A stretch of 64,000 bases of DNA, taken from NCBI GenBank assembly GCA_900319225.1, contig ONNV01000006.1:109274-173273 (forward strand). Reading direction: 5' to 3'. The first letter of the stretch is position 1; each line of letters opens with the position of its first letter. The notes below the pieces were generated by a model. That model was not told where the DNA came from. It saw only the letters and a program-made list of their open reading frames with translations, and ran no database searches. Shown here piece after piece: positions 43,853 through 52,202 of the stretch. The stretch comes from an uncultured Prevotellaceae bacterium (lineage in GTDB: Bacteria; Bacteroidota; Bacteroidia; Bacteroidales; Bacteroidaceae). Position numbers and translations under genes: made by a program.

Positions 43853-44976
43853 AATTCACCTATCTTATCTGATTGTAGATTAAGTAATGATCTCTGCCTT
43901 TCTATTTCCTCTTCAAGTTCTTTTTCTGTAGGAAGATATGCCATGTATTTTGAGGCAAAGAGCTGTTTATTTTCATTTAAAACAGAATAATGTGCTATAG
44001 TTTTATCCGTCTCAGTACAAAGCAATATGCCAATTGTAGGATTATCATCACTGCGTTTCTTCAAATCATCATACATACGCACATACATATCAAGTTGTCC
44101 AATGTCCTGATGGGTTATTGCATGTGTTTTAAGTTCAACAATTACAAAGCATTTGAGGATGTAATTGTAAAAAACAAGATCAACAAAAAAATCCTGTGTT
44201 TCAGTTCGGATTAATTGCTGGCGGGCAACGAAAGAAAAGCCCTTGCCAAGTTCAAGCAGAAAATCCTGCATTTGGTCTATTATAGCCTGTTCTAACACCG
44301 TTTCTGTATATCCCTTGTTGCCAGGCAAGCCCAAGAACTCAAGTACTGACGGATTTTTAATAAACTCCATCTTGTCATTTTGTAAGGCTCCAGTTTTTTC
44401 TTGCATCTCCCTTTTTACGGGTTCTTCTATTTGAGAAGAAAGCAATCTACGGTAATATAGTGTAGAAATATTACGGTCAAGAGTACGGTAAGACCACATC
44501 TGTTCAGACGCCTCTTTTAGATACCAATTACGTTCTTCATCATTTGTTACGCGCATAAGCCTCTCGTAATGGCTCCAACTTAAAATTGATTTTTCAAATT
44601 CTGCCGACACCGCCGGCAGTTTTTGCAAAACAGATTCTGCCGACACTGTCGGCATAATTGGCAACTCCCTGAACATCAAATAGAACTGTCTGAATTTCCA
44701 GAGATTTCGCTCCGAATAGCCTTTCCCAAATTCTGCAGTCAAGGATTCAGAAGCCAATTTGATTACTTGTTTTCCATACTCGGCGCGCGCTTTTCCCTTT
44801 TGTTCCTGCGTAACAATTCTCTGACCCATTAGCCAATTTTGCCTGATATTTGCAAGATTAACCGCCGAATACGCCATCTTTCTGGAAGAGATAACAATAT
44901 CTCTCAGTTCAGAGAGAAACTGTGTATCTAACTCCAAAAGAGTTTGTTTTTCAATTTTGTCAGTTTCGTTTTTCAT
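43849..44976 (-). CDS. DUF1016 (YhcG-like) PD-(D/E)XK nuclease-domain protein
   Basis: The 375-residue product has the DUF1016 N-terminal helical domain (residues 15-180: YSAVNLANIRQNWLMGQRIV, YSERNLWKFRQFYLMF, LSWSHYERLMRV). The C-terminal PD-(D/E)XK domain shows FLGLPG, FVARQQLIRTETQDFFVDLVFYN and CFVIVELKTHAITHQDIGQLDMYVRMYD (Asp then ELK). Such proteins are common partners inside type I loci, but their role is not settled; DNA end processing or extra restriction is inferred. It is 4 bp after hsdM and overlaps hsdS by 4 bp. Two short palindromes in the linker (44601-44654) encode the P(T/A)VSAE repeat. Confidence 0.9.
   Translation of the reverse strand: MKNETDKIEKQTLLELDTQFLSELRDIVISSRKMAYSAVNLANIRQNWLMGQRIVTQEQKGKARAEYGKQVIKLASESLTAEFGKGYSERNLWKFRQFYLMFRELPIMPTVSAESVLQKLPAVSAEFEKSILSWSHYERLMRVTNDEERNWYLKEASEQMWSYRTLDRNISTLYYRRLLSSQIEEPVKREMQEKTGALQNDKMEFIKNPSVLEFLGLPGNKGYTETVLEQAIIDQMQDFLLELGKGFSFVARQQLIRTETQDFFVDLVFYNYILKCFVIVELKTHAITHQDIGQLDMYVRMYDDLKKRSDDNPTIGILLCTETDKTIAHYSVLNENKQLFASKYMAYLPTEKELEEEIERQRSLLNLQSDKIGEL
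44601..44654. repeat. Paired palindromes in the DUF1016 linker
   Basis: CTGCCG...CGGCAG (44601-44619) and the perfect TGCCGACA-C-TGTCGGCA (44638-44654) are near copies 18 bp apart, GC-rich in an AT-rich gene. Confidence 0.75.
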
Positions 44977-44980
44977 TGCA

Positions 44981-46531
44981 TCAATTTTCTAATTCCATAA
45001 TAATCTTATCTATCTCAGCCCTCAGTTGATTCTCTTTGGCCACTATTCTCTTGATTCGTTCATTGAGTTCCTTAATATCAACCTCTTTACGAGTCTCTTT
45101 GGCTTCAACGTAACTGCTGACTGAAAGATTGTAATCATTCTCTGCAATCTGTTTATTATCTACTGATTTAGCTACGCCCTCTATATCCTCTTTTTTGTCA
45201 AACAAATCAACTATTCTACTTATGTGAGTATCAGATTCGAGAATATTGTTGTTAGTTTCTTTTTTATAGAAATCCGTTCCCGATGCATCTATGAACTGGG
45301 TTCTTGTATCAGTTTTATGTTTAGACAGCACCAATATATTAACGGCTATTGATGTTCCATAAAATAGATTGGGAGCTAAAGCAATTACAGATTCCACAAA
45401 ATTATTATCAACCAGATATTTCCTGATTTTCTGTTCAGCACCACCACGATAAAAAATGCCAGGAAAGCATACTATGGCCGCCCGTCCCTTGCCAGAGAGA
45501 TAACTCAACGCATGCAAAACAAATGCAAAATCAGCTTTAGACTTGGGAGCCAATACACCTGCCGGTGCAAAGCGTTCATCATTAATCAGAGTAGGATCAT
45601 CGGAACCTATCCAATTAACTGAATAAGGAGGATTTGATACTATTGCATCAAACGGTTTATCATCCTTAAACTGAGGATTCAACAAAGTATTCCCCAAAGC
45701 TATATTAAACTTGTCGTAGTTTATGTTATGCAAGAACATATTCATACGGGCAAGATTATATGTAGTATGATTTATTTCCTGTCCCCAAAAACCATCTTCA
45801 ATAATATGGTCATCAAATTGCTTTTTTGCCTGCAACAACAAAGAGCCGGAACCAGCAGCAGGATCATATATCTTGTTTATAGTTGTCTGGCCATGTATTG
45901 CTAACTTAGCAATGAGTTCTGATACACACTGAGGTGTAAAAAATTCACCACCAGATTTGCCAGCATTAGCAGCATAATTATGAATTAAAAATTCGTATGC
46001 ATCACCGAACAAATCTATTTTATTATCCTCAAAACTACCAAAGGTCAAGCCTTCAACACCTTTAATAACTGCAGCCAATCTACTGTTCTTGTTTTCTACC
46101 GTATTACCTAAGCGGGTACTGGTAGTATCAAAATCAGCAAATAAGCCCTTTATATCATTCTCAGAATCATAGCCAACTGCAGAACTTTCTATAGAATCAA
46201 ATATCTTTCTTAACTCCGTATTAAGATTGGGATTAGTATTAGCTGTCTTAGCTATATTTGAAAACAACTGACTGGGATAAATAAAATACCCTTTAGTCTT
46301 TATTGCATCATCCCTTATTTCTGGAGTTATCACGCTATCTGGCAATTTAGCATAATCTATGTTTTCATCCCCACCTTCAATGTAGTTGGTAAAATTTTCA
46401 CTGATAAAACGATAAAACAGAGTACCAAGGACAAACTGTTTAAAGTCCCAACCATCTACAGCACCACGAACCTCGTTTGCTATTTTCCATATTTGAGCCT
46501 GCAATTGGACTCTTTGTTCTATACTCGTCAT
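44981..46531 (-). CDS. hsdM: Type I restriction-modification methyltransferase subunit
   Basis: The 516-residue protein has the N-terminal helical domain of HsdM ([19 protein letters not shown]), the SAM-binding motif [12 protein letters not shown] and the catalytic NPPYS of N6-adenine methyltransferases, with [10 protein letters not shown] before them. Length matches EcoR124I HsdM (520). It methylates adenine in the target chosen by HsdS and forms the M2S core. It follows the small HTH gene by 30 bp and is followed by the DUF1016 gene 4 bp on. Confidence 0.97.
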   Translation of the reverse strand: MTSIEQRVQLQAQIWKIANEVRGAVDGWDFKQFVLGTLFYRFISENFTNYIEGGDENIDYAKLPDSVITPEIRDDAIKTKGYFIYPSQLFSNIAKTANTNPNLNTELRKIFDSIESSAVGYDSENDIKGLFADFDTTSTRLGNTVENKNSRLAAVIKGVEGLTFGSFEDNKIDLFGDAYEFLIHNYAANAGKSGGEFFTPQCVSELIAKLAIHGQTTINKIYDPAAGSGSLLLQAKKQFDDHIIEDGFWGQEINHTTYNLARMNMFLHNINYDKFNIALGNTLLNPQFKDDKPFDAIVSNPPYSVNWIGSDDPTLINDERFAPAGVLAPKSKADFAFVLHALSYLSGKGRAAIVCFPGIFYRGGAEQKIRKYLVDNNFVESVIALAPNLFYGTSIAVNILVLSKHKTDTRTQFIDASGTDFYKKETNNNILESDTHISRIVDLFDKKEDIEGVAKSVDNKQIAENDYNLSVSSYVEAKETRKEVDIKELNERIKRIVAKENQLRAEIDKIIMELEN

Positions 46532-46561
46532 TAAACTATACTAACAAATGAAGTGATACCA

Positions 46562-46768
46562 TTATTTGATTGACGATGATACTATAAGATTCTGAACATC
46601 TACTTCCAACAAAGTTGAGATCTTTACCAATGTAGCCAAATCAGGTTGTGCCACATTAGAGCACCATTTAGATACTGTTGACGGATTCTTGCCTAATTGT
46701 TCAGCCAACCATTTACCTGTTCTTTTCTTCTCAACAAGAACAATTTTGAGTCGATTAATATCCTCCAT
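46562..46768 (-). CDS. Small XRE-type HTH regulator of the hsd locus
   Basis: The ATG at 46768 gives 68 residues; a TTG at 46777 is also in frame. The helix-turn-helix reads KWLAEQLGKNPSTVSKWCSN, with the XRE/Cro pattern continuing into PDLATLVKISTLLEVDVQNLI. It is the promoter-proximal gene of the hsd operon (TATCTTTG at 46794) and probably controls it, as controller proteins do in other restriction loci. Confidence 0.85.
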   Translation of the reverse strand: MEDINRLKIVLVEKKRTGKWLAEQLGKNPSTVSKWCSNVAQPDLATLVKISTLLEVDVQNLIVSSSIK

Positions 46769-46793
46769 TGCAATCAATAAATTGAACTAAAAG

Positions 46794-46801
46794 CAAAGAT
46801 A
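46794..46801 (-). promoter_or_regulatory. Bacteroidales -7 element of the hsd operon
   Basis: TATCTTTG on the minus strand, 25 bp upstream of the HTH gene. Confidence 0.55.
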
Positions 46802-46845
46802 TTGAAATGACTGAAAAAAGACATATAATCACATCAATATTTTCA

Positions 46846-46884
46846 GAAAAAAAATGAGATGGTCACAGATGCAACCATCTCATT
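46846..46884 (-). terminator. Intrinsic terminator of the flotillin unit
   Basis: An 11-bp stem (AATGAGATGGT / ACCATCTCATT) is followed on the minus strand by eight T residues. It separates the flotillin genes from the hsd operon. Confidence 0.88.
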
Positions 46885-46905
46885 AAAGGCCAAAAGAATG
46901 TTTAG

Positions 46906-48297
46906 TTACTTCTTCTTTTTCTCGTCTTTGATTTCCTCTGCAGCAGGAGCCTCTGCAGCCTCCTTCTTCTTACCCAGGTACTCGGGCAGGTTCAGACCGG
47001 CCATATTAAAGAGGTCTGACATAGGAGGTACGGACTTCATCAGGCCGCTAAGGAAATTGGCGGTTGATCCCTTTCCGTCGGCACTGTTGCCTGAGTCCCA
47101 AACGGTAACGTTGTCGAACTTGATACCCTTGATAGCCTCTACCTGAGTCTTTACAAGTTCCGGCATCTTCTCTGACATGAGCAGCATGAATGCCTTTGCG
47201 GCATCACCGCCGGCAGCCTGTACCATCTTGTCATAACCGGCAGCCTGCTTGGTAAGGATCTCGTAGTAACCCTTAGCCTCGGCCTCCATGCGGGCGAATA
47301 TGGCATCGGCCTCACCCTTGGCGCTTACGCGGAGCTTCTCGGCCTCAGCCTCGGCAGCTATGATGATACGGTCTTTCTCAACCTGCTGGGCAACCAGGAT
47401 GTTGGCCTGCTGGGTTGAACGCTCACGCTCGGCACGGGCGTTCTCGGCGTCACGCTCAGCGATGTAGGCATCCTGCAGGGCCTTAGCCTGCTGAACCTTC
47501 TCAGCAGTTACAGCCAGACGGTTGGCCTCAGCCTCTTTCTCACGGCGGAACGCATCAGAATTGGCAATCTCAACCTTGGCGTTGTTCTCACCCTGTACGG
47601 CTACTGCGTTGGCCTGTGATGTACGGATACGGGTCTCCTTAACGGCCTCGGCCTTACCTATCTCACCGTTACGGTCCTGCTCGGCAACGCTTACCTTAGC
47701 CTCGTTGATGGCCTTGGCGGCAGCCTCCTTACCAAGAGCCTGGATATAACCTGACTCATCCTTGATATCGGTTACGTTTACGTTGATCAAGCGGAGGCCG
47801 ATTTTCTTGAGCTCAACCTCAACGTTCTTGGCAATCTTCTCCAGGAATGTGTCACGGTCACTGTTGATCTCCTCAATTGACATGGTTGCGATAACCAGAC
47901 GCAACTGACCGAACAGGATATCGCGGGCCAGCTCCTGGATCTCATCGGCCGAAAGGCCCAGCAGACGCTCGGCAGCGTTGTTCATGCTGTCAGGCTCTGT
48001 CGATATACCTACGGTGAAACGGCAGGGTACATCCACACGGATGTTCTGACGGCTCAGGGCGTTGGTCAGGTTTGCATCGATAGAGATAGGTGTCAGGCTC
48101 AGGTAAGCATAGTCCTGAATTACAGGCCATACGAACTTACCGCCGCCATGTATACACTTGGCGCTACCGCCTCCGGTCTTTCCGTAAACTACCAGGATCT
48201 TGTCCGACGGGCAACGTCTGTACCTGCGGATAATTGTTGCAAACAGAATGAAAAGGAGTGCTACTCCAATCACTACAAGTAACGTAATATTCTCCAT
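46906..48297 (-). CDS. Flotillin-like SPFH/band 7 protein
   Basis: The 463-residue protein has one N-terminal membrane segment (ITLLVVIGVALLFILFATII). An SPFH domain follows (about 30-200), then a long Ala/Glu-rich coiled coil (200-340: AVKETRIRTSQANAVAVQGE, EKEAEANRLAVTAEKVQQ), as in FloT/YuaG. The tail is Lys/Glu-rich. Flotillins organise membrane microdomains. The preceding gene encodes the NfeD-like partner commonly found beside flotillins. A clear terminator follows. Confidence 0.92.
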   Translation of the reverse strand: MENITLLVVIGVALLFILFATIIRRYRRCPSDKILVVYGKTGGGSAKCIHGGGKFVWPVIQDYAYLSLTPISIDANLTNALSRQNIRVDVPCRFTVGISTEPDSMNNAAERLLGLSADEIQELARDILFGQLRLVIATMSIEEINSDRDTFLEKIAKNVEVELKKIGLRLINVNVTDIKDESGYIQALGKEAAAKAINEAKVSVAEQDRNGEIGKAEAVKETRIRTSQANAVAVQGENNAKVEIANSDAFRREKEAEANRLAVTAEKVQQAKALQDAYIAERDAENARAERERSTQQANILVAQQVEKDRIIIAAEAEAEKLRVSAKGEADAIFARMEAEAKGYYEILTKQAAGYDKMVQAAGGDAAKAFMLLMSEKMPELVKTQVEAIKGIKFDNVTVWDSGNSADGKGSTANFLSGLMKSVPPMSDLFNMAGLNLPEYLGKKKEAAEAPAAEEIKDEKKKK

Positions 48298-48335
48298 TTT
48301 TTTAAAAACAGTATTTAGTTATTAATTTCCAAAAT

Positions 48336-48911
48336 TCATTCAACAAGCAGAAGGTCATTACCCAGAGCATCCACGATCTTAACCTGGCCGCCGGTGGGAA
48401 TCTCCTCCTTACTGTCTGTCACGGCATCTATCTCATGGATTGAGCCCTTTACGCTCACCTGCACCTTGCCGCGTCCTGAGCGGGCAGCCGGGATACGCAG
48501 GTACACATCGGCCTTGAGTCCTACAGCCTCCTTCATCTGGAAACTGCCGTCATGTGACAGTTTCATGACCTGACGGAACATGAACACGAATGCCAGTACG
48601 AACAGCAGACCCACTCCGATGGCGATTATCTGGAGCAGCCAGCGCTTATCAATCGATCCAAAGAGCAAGGCACCGGCCCAACCGTAACCCAACAGGAAAT
48701 TGATCAGGTTGCGGAATGAGAAAACACCGCTCAGTTCACCGTCTTCAACAGAATCTACGGCACCGTCCATCGGACCTGCATCTACATCGGCATCAGTACC
48801 CAACCCGACGAATGTCATTATGGTCTGGATAATGAAAATCAGTGATGCGCAGCATGCGATGATCCAGAAATACTTCTGTAACGGCTCAAGTGAATTAAAT
48901 AATTCCATCAT
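48336..48911 (-). CDS. NfeD-like membrane protein, flotillin partner
   Basis: The 191-residue protein has membrane segments near 15-35, 70-85 and 92-112 and a C-terminal OB-fold-like domain (SRGKVQVSVKGSIHEIDAVTD ... IPTGGQVKIVDALGNDLLLVE), as in YuaF/NfeD1b proteins. It is 38 bp upstream of the flotillin gene in the same unit, promoter element TATTTTTG at 48972. ATGs at 48911 and 48908 are equally possible starts. Confidence 0.8.
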   Translation of the reverse strand: MMELFNSLEPLQKYFWIIACCASLIFIIQTIMTFVGLGTDADVDAGPMDGAVDSVEDGELSGVFSFRNLINFLLGYGWAGALLFGSIDKRWLLQIIAIGVGLLFVLAFVFMFRQVMKLSHDGSFQMKEAVGLKADVYLRIPAARSGRGKVQVSVKGSIHEIDAVTDSKEEIPTGGQVKIVDALGNDLLLVE

Positions 48912-48971
48912 AGCAAAACAAGTATTGGTTTAGTTAAACAATGCATGGTCTTAGAAGGGACCACTTTTCTA

Positions 48972-48979
48972 CAAAAATA
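48972..48979 (-). promoter_or_regulatory. Bacteroidales -7 element
   Basis: TATTTTTG on the minus strand, 60 bp upstream of the NfeD-like gene; divergent from the Crp-type gene promoter at 49022. Confidence 0.45.
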
Positions 48980-49021
48980 GTGATTCCTTTGGATTATTGG
49001 CATTGGGCAAAGAAAAAAAAG

Positions 49022-49029
49022 TAACTTTG
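49022..49029 (+). promoter_or_regulatory. Bacteroidales -7 element
   Basis: TAACTTTG, 17 bp upstream of the Crp/Fnr-type gene. Confidence 0.5.
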
Positions 49030-49046
49030 CCCAAATTAATTTTGCG

Positions 49047-49715
49047 ATGGAGCTACCTATGTATGACACTCTGCTCAGCCTACCCCTGTTCCAGGGTATG
49101 AGCCAGACTGATTTCAACAGCCTGCTTCAGAAAATCCGTCTGGATTTTATAAGGTATGAGGATGGTGATGTCATAATTGAGAAGGGAAACCGCTGCGGCA
49201 GTCTGGCTTTCCTCATCAACGGTACGGTAGAGAGTTCACGTTCAGGAATGGACGGAAACTTTACATTCTCCGAGCTTATAGAAGCACCTTTTCTTATTGA
49301 GCCCTACTCCATGTTTGGACGCGCCGGATCATACCAGCGCACCTATACCGCCATAGGTTCATGCAGTTTTCTCATGGTCGACAAGCAGTACATCTACACA
49401 GAGTTAGGCAAATACAACATCTGCCGCATGAACCTGCTCAACATCCTGAGCGGGCGTGTCCAACAGCTGGACTGCCATATCTGGAGTCTGGACGGGATGT
49501 CACTCAGGGAGCGTATCATCCGCTTCATCAAGGGTCTGTCGGACATACAGAGCGGCCAGAAACGCCTGGCCATCAAGATGAATGACCTGGCCATGCTGAT
49601 GGATGCCACAAGACTGAATGTATCGCGTGAACTGAACGCTCTTGAGAAGGACGGCATCATAAGCCTGCGCCGCAAAGAGATATTCATTCCCGCACTGGAG
49701 AATTTGATAAGCTGA
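49047..49715 (+). CDS. Crp/Fnr family transcriptional regulator
   Basis: The 222-residue protein has an N-terminal cyclic-nucleotide-like beta roll (YEDGDVIIEKGNRCGSLAFLINGTVE) and a C-terminal winged helix (AIKMNDLAMLMDATRLNVSRELNALEKDGIISLRRKEI). There is no N-terminal Cys cluster, so it is not an iron-sulfur FNR. Ligand and targets are unknown. The dCMP deaminase gene follows 27 bp later. Confidence 0.9.
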   Translation: MELPMYDTLLSLPLFQGMSQTDFNSLLQKIRLDFIRYEDGDVIIEKGNRCGSLAFLINGTVESSRSGMDGNFTFSELIEAPFLIEPYSMFGRAGSYQRTYTAIGSCSFLMVDKQYIYTELGKYNICRMNLLNILSGRVQQLDCHIWSLDGMSLRERIIRFIKGLSDIQSGQKRLAIKMNDLAMLMDATRLNVSRELNALEKDGIISLRRKEIFIPALENLIS

Positions 49716-49742
49716 CCCATAGAGCCAGCACCGTTTTATAAT

Positions 49743-50177
49743 ATGGACGAAAACAAGAAAGCGGCACTTGACCGCCGATACGCACGAATGGCCCTTATCT
49801 GGGCGGAGAACTCATACTGTGTTCGCCGCAAGGTAGGTGCGCTCGTGGTAAAGAACAATATGATTATATCCGACGGGTACAACGGCACTCCCACCGGATT
49901 TGAGAATATATGTGAGGATGAGAACAACGTATCCAAGCCATACGTACTCCACGCCGAGGCAAACGCCATAACCAAACTGGCCCGCTCATCAAACAGCAGT
50001 GACGGAGCTACCCTCTATGTCACCGCATCACCCTGCATTGAGTGCGCCAAGCTTATCATACAATCGGGAATTAAACGTGTAATATATACTGAGCAATACC
50101 GCCTTACTGACGGCGTTGACCTGCTTAAACGCGCAGGCATTGAAGTTATTTATCTGGATTTGAACGCACAGGAATGA
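49743..50177 (+). CDS. dCMP deaminase family protein
   Basis: The 144-residue protein has the zinc deaminase motifs HAEANAI (His ligand and catalytic Glu) and SPCIECAKL (two Cys ligands), plus YNGTPTGF, all typical of ComEB/dCMP deaminase. It converts dCMP to dUMP for thymidylate synthesis. Its stop codon overlaps the start of the S41 protease gene by 4 bp (ATGA). Confidence 0.92.
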   Translation: MDENKKAALDRRYARMALIWAENSYCVRRKVGALVVKNNMIISDGYNGTPTGFENICEDENNVSKPYVLHAEANAITKLARSSNSSDGATLYVTASPCIECAKLIIQSGIKRVIYTEQYRLTDGVDLLKRAGIEVIYLDLNAQE

Positions 50178-51781
50178 AAACACTTAAGAGAATCATACAG
50201 GTACTGTTTGTCCTGACCATGGGATTTTTCCTTGGAATCGAGGCTATGATAGCCATTTACAACCGTAATCACCTCTCTTTCAGCGCCGGCCCATCCAATA
50301 CCGGTTCACAGAAGATTGAGACAATCATCAAGGCCATAGACCGCAAGTATGTGGATAATGTGGATATGGACTCCATAATAGACAGCGTGCTGCCCACCCT
50401 GCTTGAAAAGCTGGACCCCCACTCAGCCTACTACCCCGCTCAGGAGACAAAGGAGAGCAATGATGAGCTGCACGGCAGTTTCTCGGGCATAGGCGTCCAG
50501 TTCTCAATCCAGGATGACACCATTCGCGTAAACAGCGTCATACACGGAGGGCCGTCCGAGAAGGTGGGTGTGCTGGCCGGTGACCGCATAGTCCTTATCA
50601 ATGACTCCCTGTTTGCCGGAAAGAAGATTCCCAGCAGCGAGGTGGTAAAGAACCTCAAGGGCCCCAAGGGCACCACAGTAAAGATTAGCGTAAAGCGCAA
50701 TGATGAGCCCAACCTGGTTGATTTCACCATTGAGCGCGGCGACATACCCGTAAAGAGCGTTGATGCGGCCTACATAATATCCCAGGAGGATGGAATCGGT
50801 TACATCATGATAAACAAGTTTGGCGAGACCACCTTTGCCGAGATGATGGTAAGCCTGGCAGAGCTCTCAAGCAAAGGCATGAAGAAGCTTATCATTGACC
50901 TGCGCAGCAACAGCGGAGGTTATCTGGGTGCCGCCATCCAGATGGCCAATGAGTTCCTGCCCAAGAATGACCTTATAGTATATACACAGGGTGCGCACAA
51001 TCCCATGGCCAAGCAGTTTGCCGACGGACGTGGCCACTACAAGAACATCCCGCTCGTGGTTATGATTGACGAGTCATCGGCATCAGCCGCCGAGATATTC
51101 ACAGGCGCCATCCAGGATAATGACCGCGGTACAATTGTAGGACGCCGCTCATTCGGAAAGGGTCTGGTACAGGAGCCAATTGATTTCTCCGACGGCTCCA
51201 GTATCCGCATAACCATAGCCCGCTACTACACCCCGTCTGGCCGATGCATCCAGAAACCCTACGGTGAGTCCGATGAGGATTACGCCATGGATATAGTAAA
51301 GCGTTATGAACACGGCGAGTTTTTCAGTGCCGACAGCATAAAGCAGAATGAGGATGAGGTCTACAAGACCAAGGGAGGCCGCACCGTGTACGGAGGCGGA
51401 GGCATCATGCCCGATGTTTTCGTAGCACAGGATACCACCGGCTACTCCACCTACTACTCAAACGTGGTTCGCAAGAGCCTCATCAACAAATACTCATTCA
51501 AGTATGTTGACAGCAACCGCTCACAGCTGTCCAAGCTCAAGGACTACTCCGAGGTTGAGGATTATCTGGATGCGGACAACGCTCTGAACAAGTTCTACGA
51601 GTATGCCTCCAAGAACGGCGTAAAGCGTGACCGCAACCTCACCGCACCCGCCCGCAAGCAGATGCGCAACGCCCTGTACGGCAACATCATCTACGATGCC
51701 CTTGACATGCAGGACTACATCACCTTCATCAACCTCACTGACCCCACCGTCATCAAGGCCATCGAGACTCTGAAAGACTAA
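50174..51781 (+). CDS. S41 family C-terminal processing protease
   Basis: The 535-residue protein has an N-terminal membrane anchor or signal (VLFVLTMGFFLGIEAMIAI) and a PDZ domain (GIGVQFSIQDDTIRVNSVIHGG, about 98-180). The S41 catalytic site has DESSASAAEIF (Ser nucleophile) and GRRSFGKGLVQ (Lys base). It cleaves periplasmic proteins near their C-termini. A C-terminal extension of about 140 residues follows the protease domain. It is translationally coupled to the dCMP deaminase gene. The stop is 3 bp before a REP-like array. Confidence 0.93.
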   Translation: MKTLKRIIQVLFVLTMGFFLGIEAMIAIYNRNHLSFSAGPSNTGSQKIETIIKAIDRKYVDNVDMDSIIDSVLPTLLEKLDPHSAYYPAQETKESNDELHGSFSGIGVQFSIQDDTIRVNSVIHGGPSEKVGVLAGDRIVLINDSLFAGKKIPSSEVVKNLKGPKGTTVKISVKRNDEPNLVDFTIERGDIPVKSVDAAYIISQEDGIGYIMINKFGETTFAEMMVSLAELSSKGMKKLIIDLRSNSGGYLGAAIQMANEFLPKNDLIVYTQGAHNPMAKQFADGRGHYKNIPLVVMIDESSASAAEIFTGAIQDNDRGTIVGRRSFGKGLVQEPIDFSDGSSIRITIARYYTPSGRCIQKPYGESDEDYAMDIVKRYEHGEFFSADSIKQNEDEVYKTKGGRTVYGGGGIMPDVFVAQDTTGYSTYYSNVVRKSLINKYSFKYVDSNRSQLSKLKDYSEVEDYLDADNALNKFYEYASKNGVKRDRNLTAPARKQMRNALYGNIIYDALDMQDYITFINLTDPTVIKAIETLKD

Positions 51782-51783
51782 CG

Positions 51784-51917
51784 AACGCAAAGGGGACGGT
51801 TCTGTTCGCGTAGGGGACGGTTCTGTTCGCATTGGGGACGGTTCTGTTCGCGTAGGGGACGGTTCTGTTCGCGAACAGAACCGTCCCCTTTGCGTTACCG
51901 TCCCCTTTGCGTTAACG
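51784..51917. repeat. REP-like array filling a convergent intergenic space
   Basis: Four direct units of GGGGACGGTTCTGTTCGC, 21 bp apart, are followed by one inverted arm (AACAGAACCGTCCCCTTTGC) and a further CCGTCCCCTTTGCGTTAACGC. The right end contains the DUF721 stop codon (TAA, 51912-51914 on the minus strand). Confidence 0.93.
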
Positions 51918-52202
51918 CAGGACTATTTGGGTGATTACCTGGGCGCCGGCCTCGGCATTGAGGCGGGATACCAGTTCTGTGCGGCGCATCATGAGTTCAT
52001 TACGGAGTGCGGCCGATGTGATGGTCACGAACAGGACCTGATTGTAGATTCGCAGTTCTTTCGTGTATCGGGAGACGGCGGGACCAAGCACCTTATCCCA
52101 TGCCTGCAACAGACGATGCTCGTTGAGCGGAGTCTCCAGCCCGAACTCTCGCAGATACTGCAGTATCACGCCCCCTACCTGTTCTGAGTCAGTACGTCTC
52201 AT
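51912..52202 (-). CDS. DUF721 (DciA-like) protein
   Basis: The 96-residue protein shows the DUF721 pattern LLQAWDKVLGPAVSRYTKELRIYNQVLFV followed by LRNELMMRRTELVSRLN. In other bacteria DUF721/DciA assists the replicative helicase. It overlaps recF by 4 bp (ATGA), the common recF-DUF721 arrangement of Bacteroidetes. Its stop codon lies inside the REP array. Confidence 0.85.
   Translation of the reverse strand: MRRTDSEQVGGVILQYLREFGLETPLNEHRLLQAWDKVLGPAVSRYTKELRIYNQVLFVTITSAALRNELMMRRTELVSRLNAEAGAQVITQIVLR

Noticed and set aside
38421-46768. Prophage or integrative element carrying the hsd genes
   Set aside because: AT-rich composition suggests transfer, but no integrase, att repeat or phage gene is visible at either edge.
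51784-51917. CRISPR-like direct repeats
   Set aside because: Units are 18-19 bp with 2-3 bp between them and no unique spacers; they match the REP family found elsewhere, and no cas gene is present.
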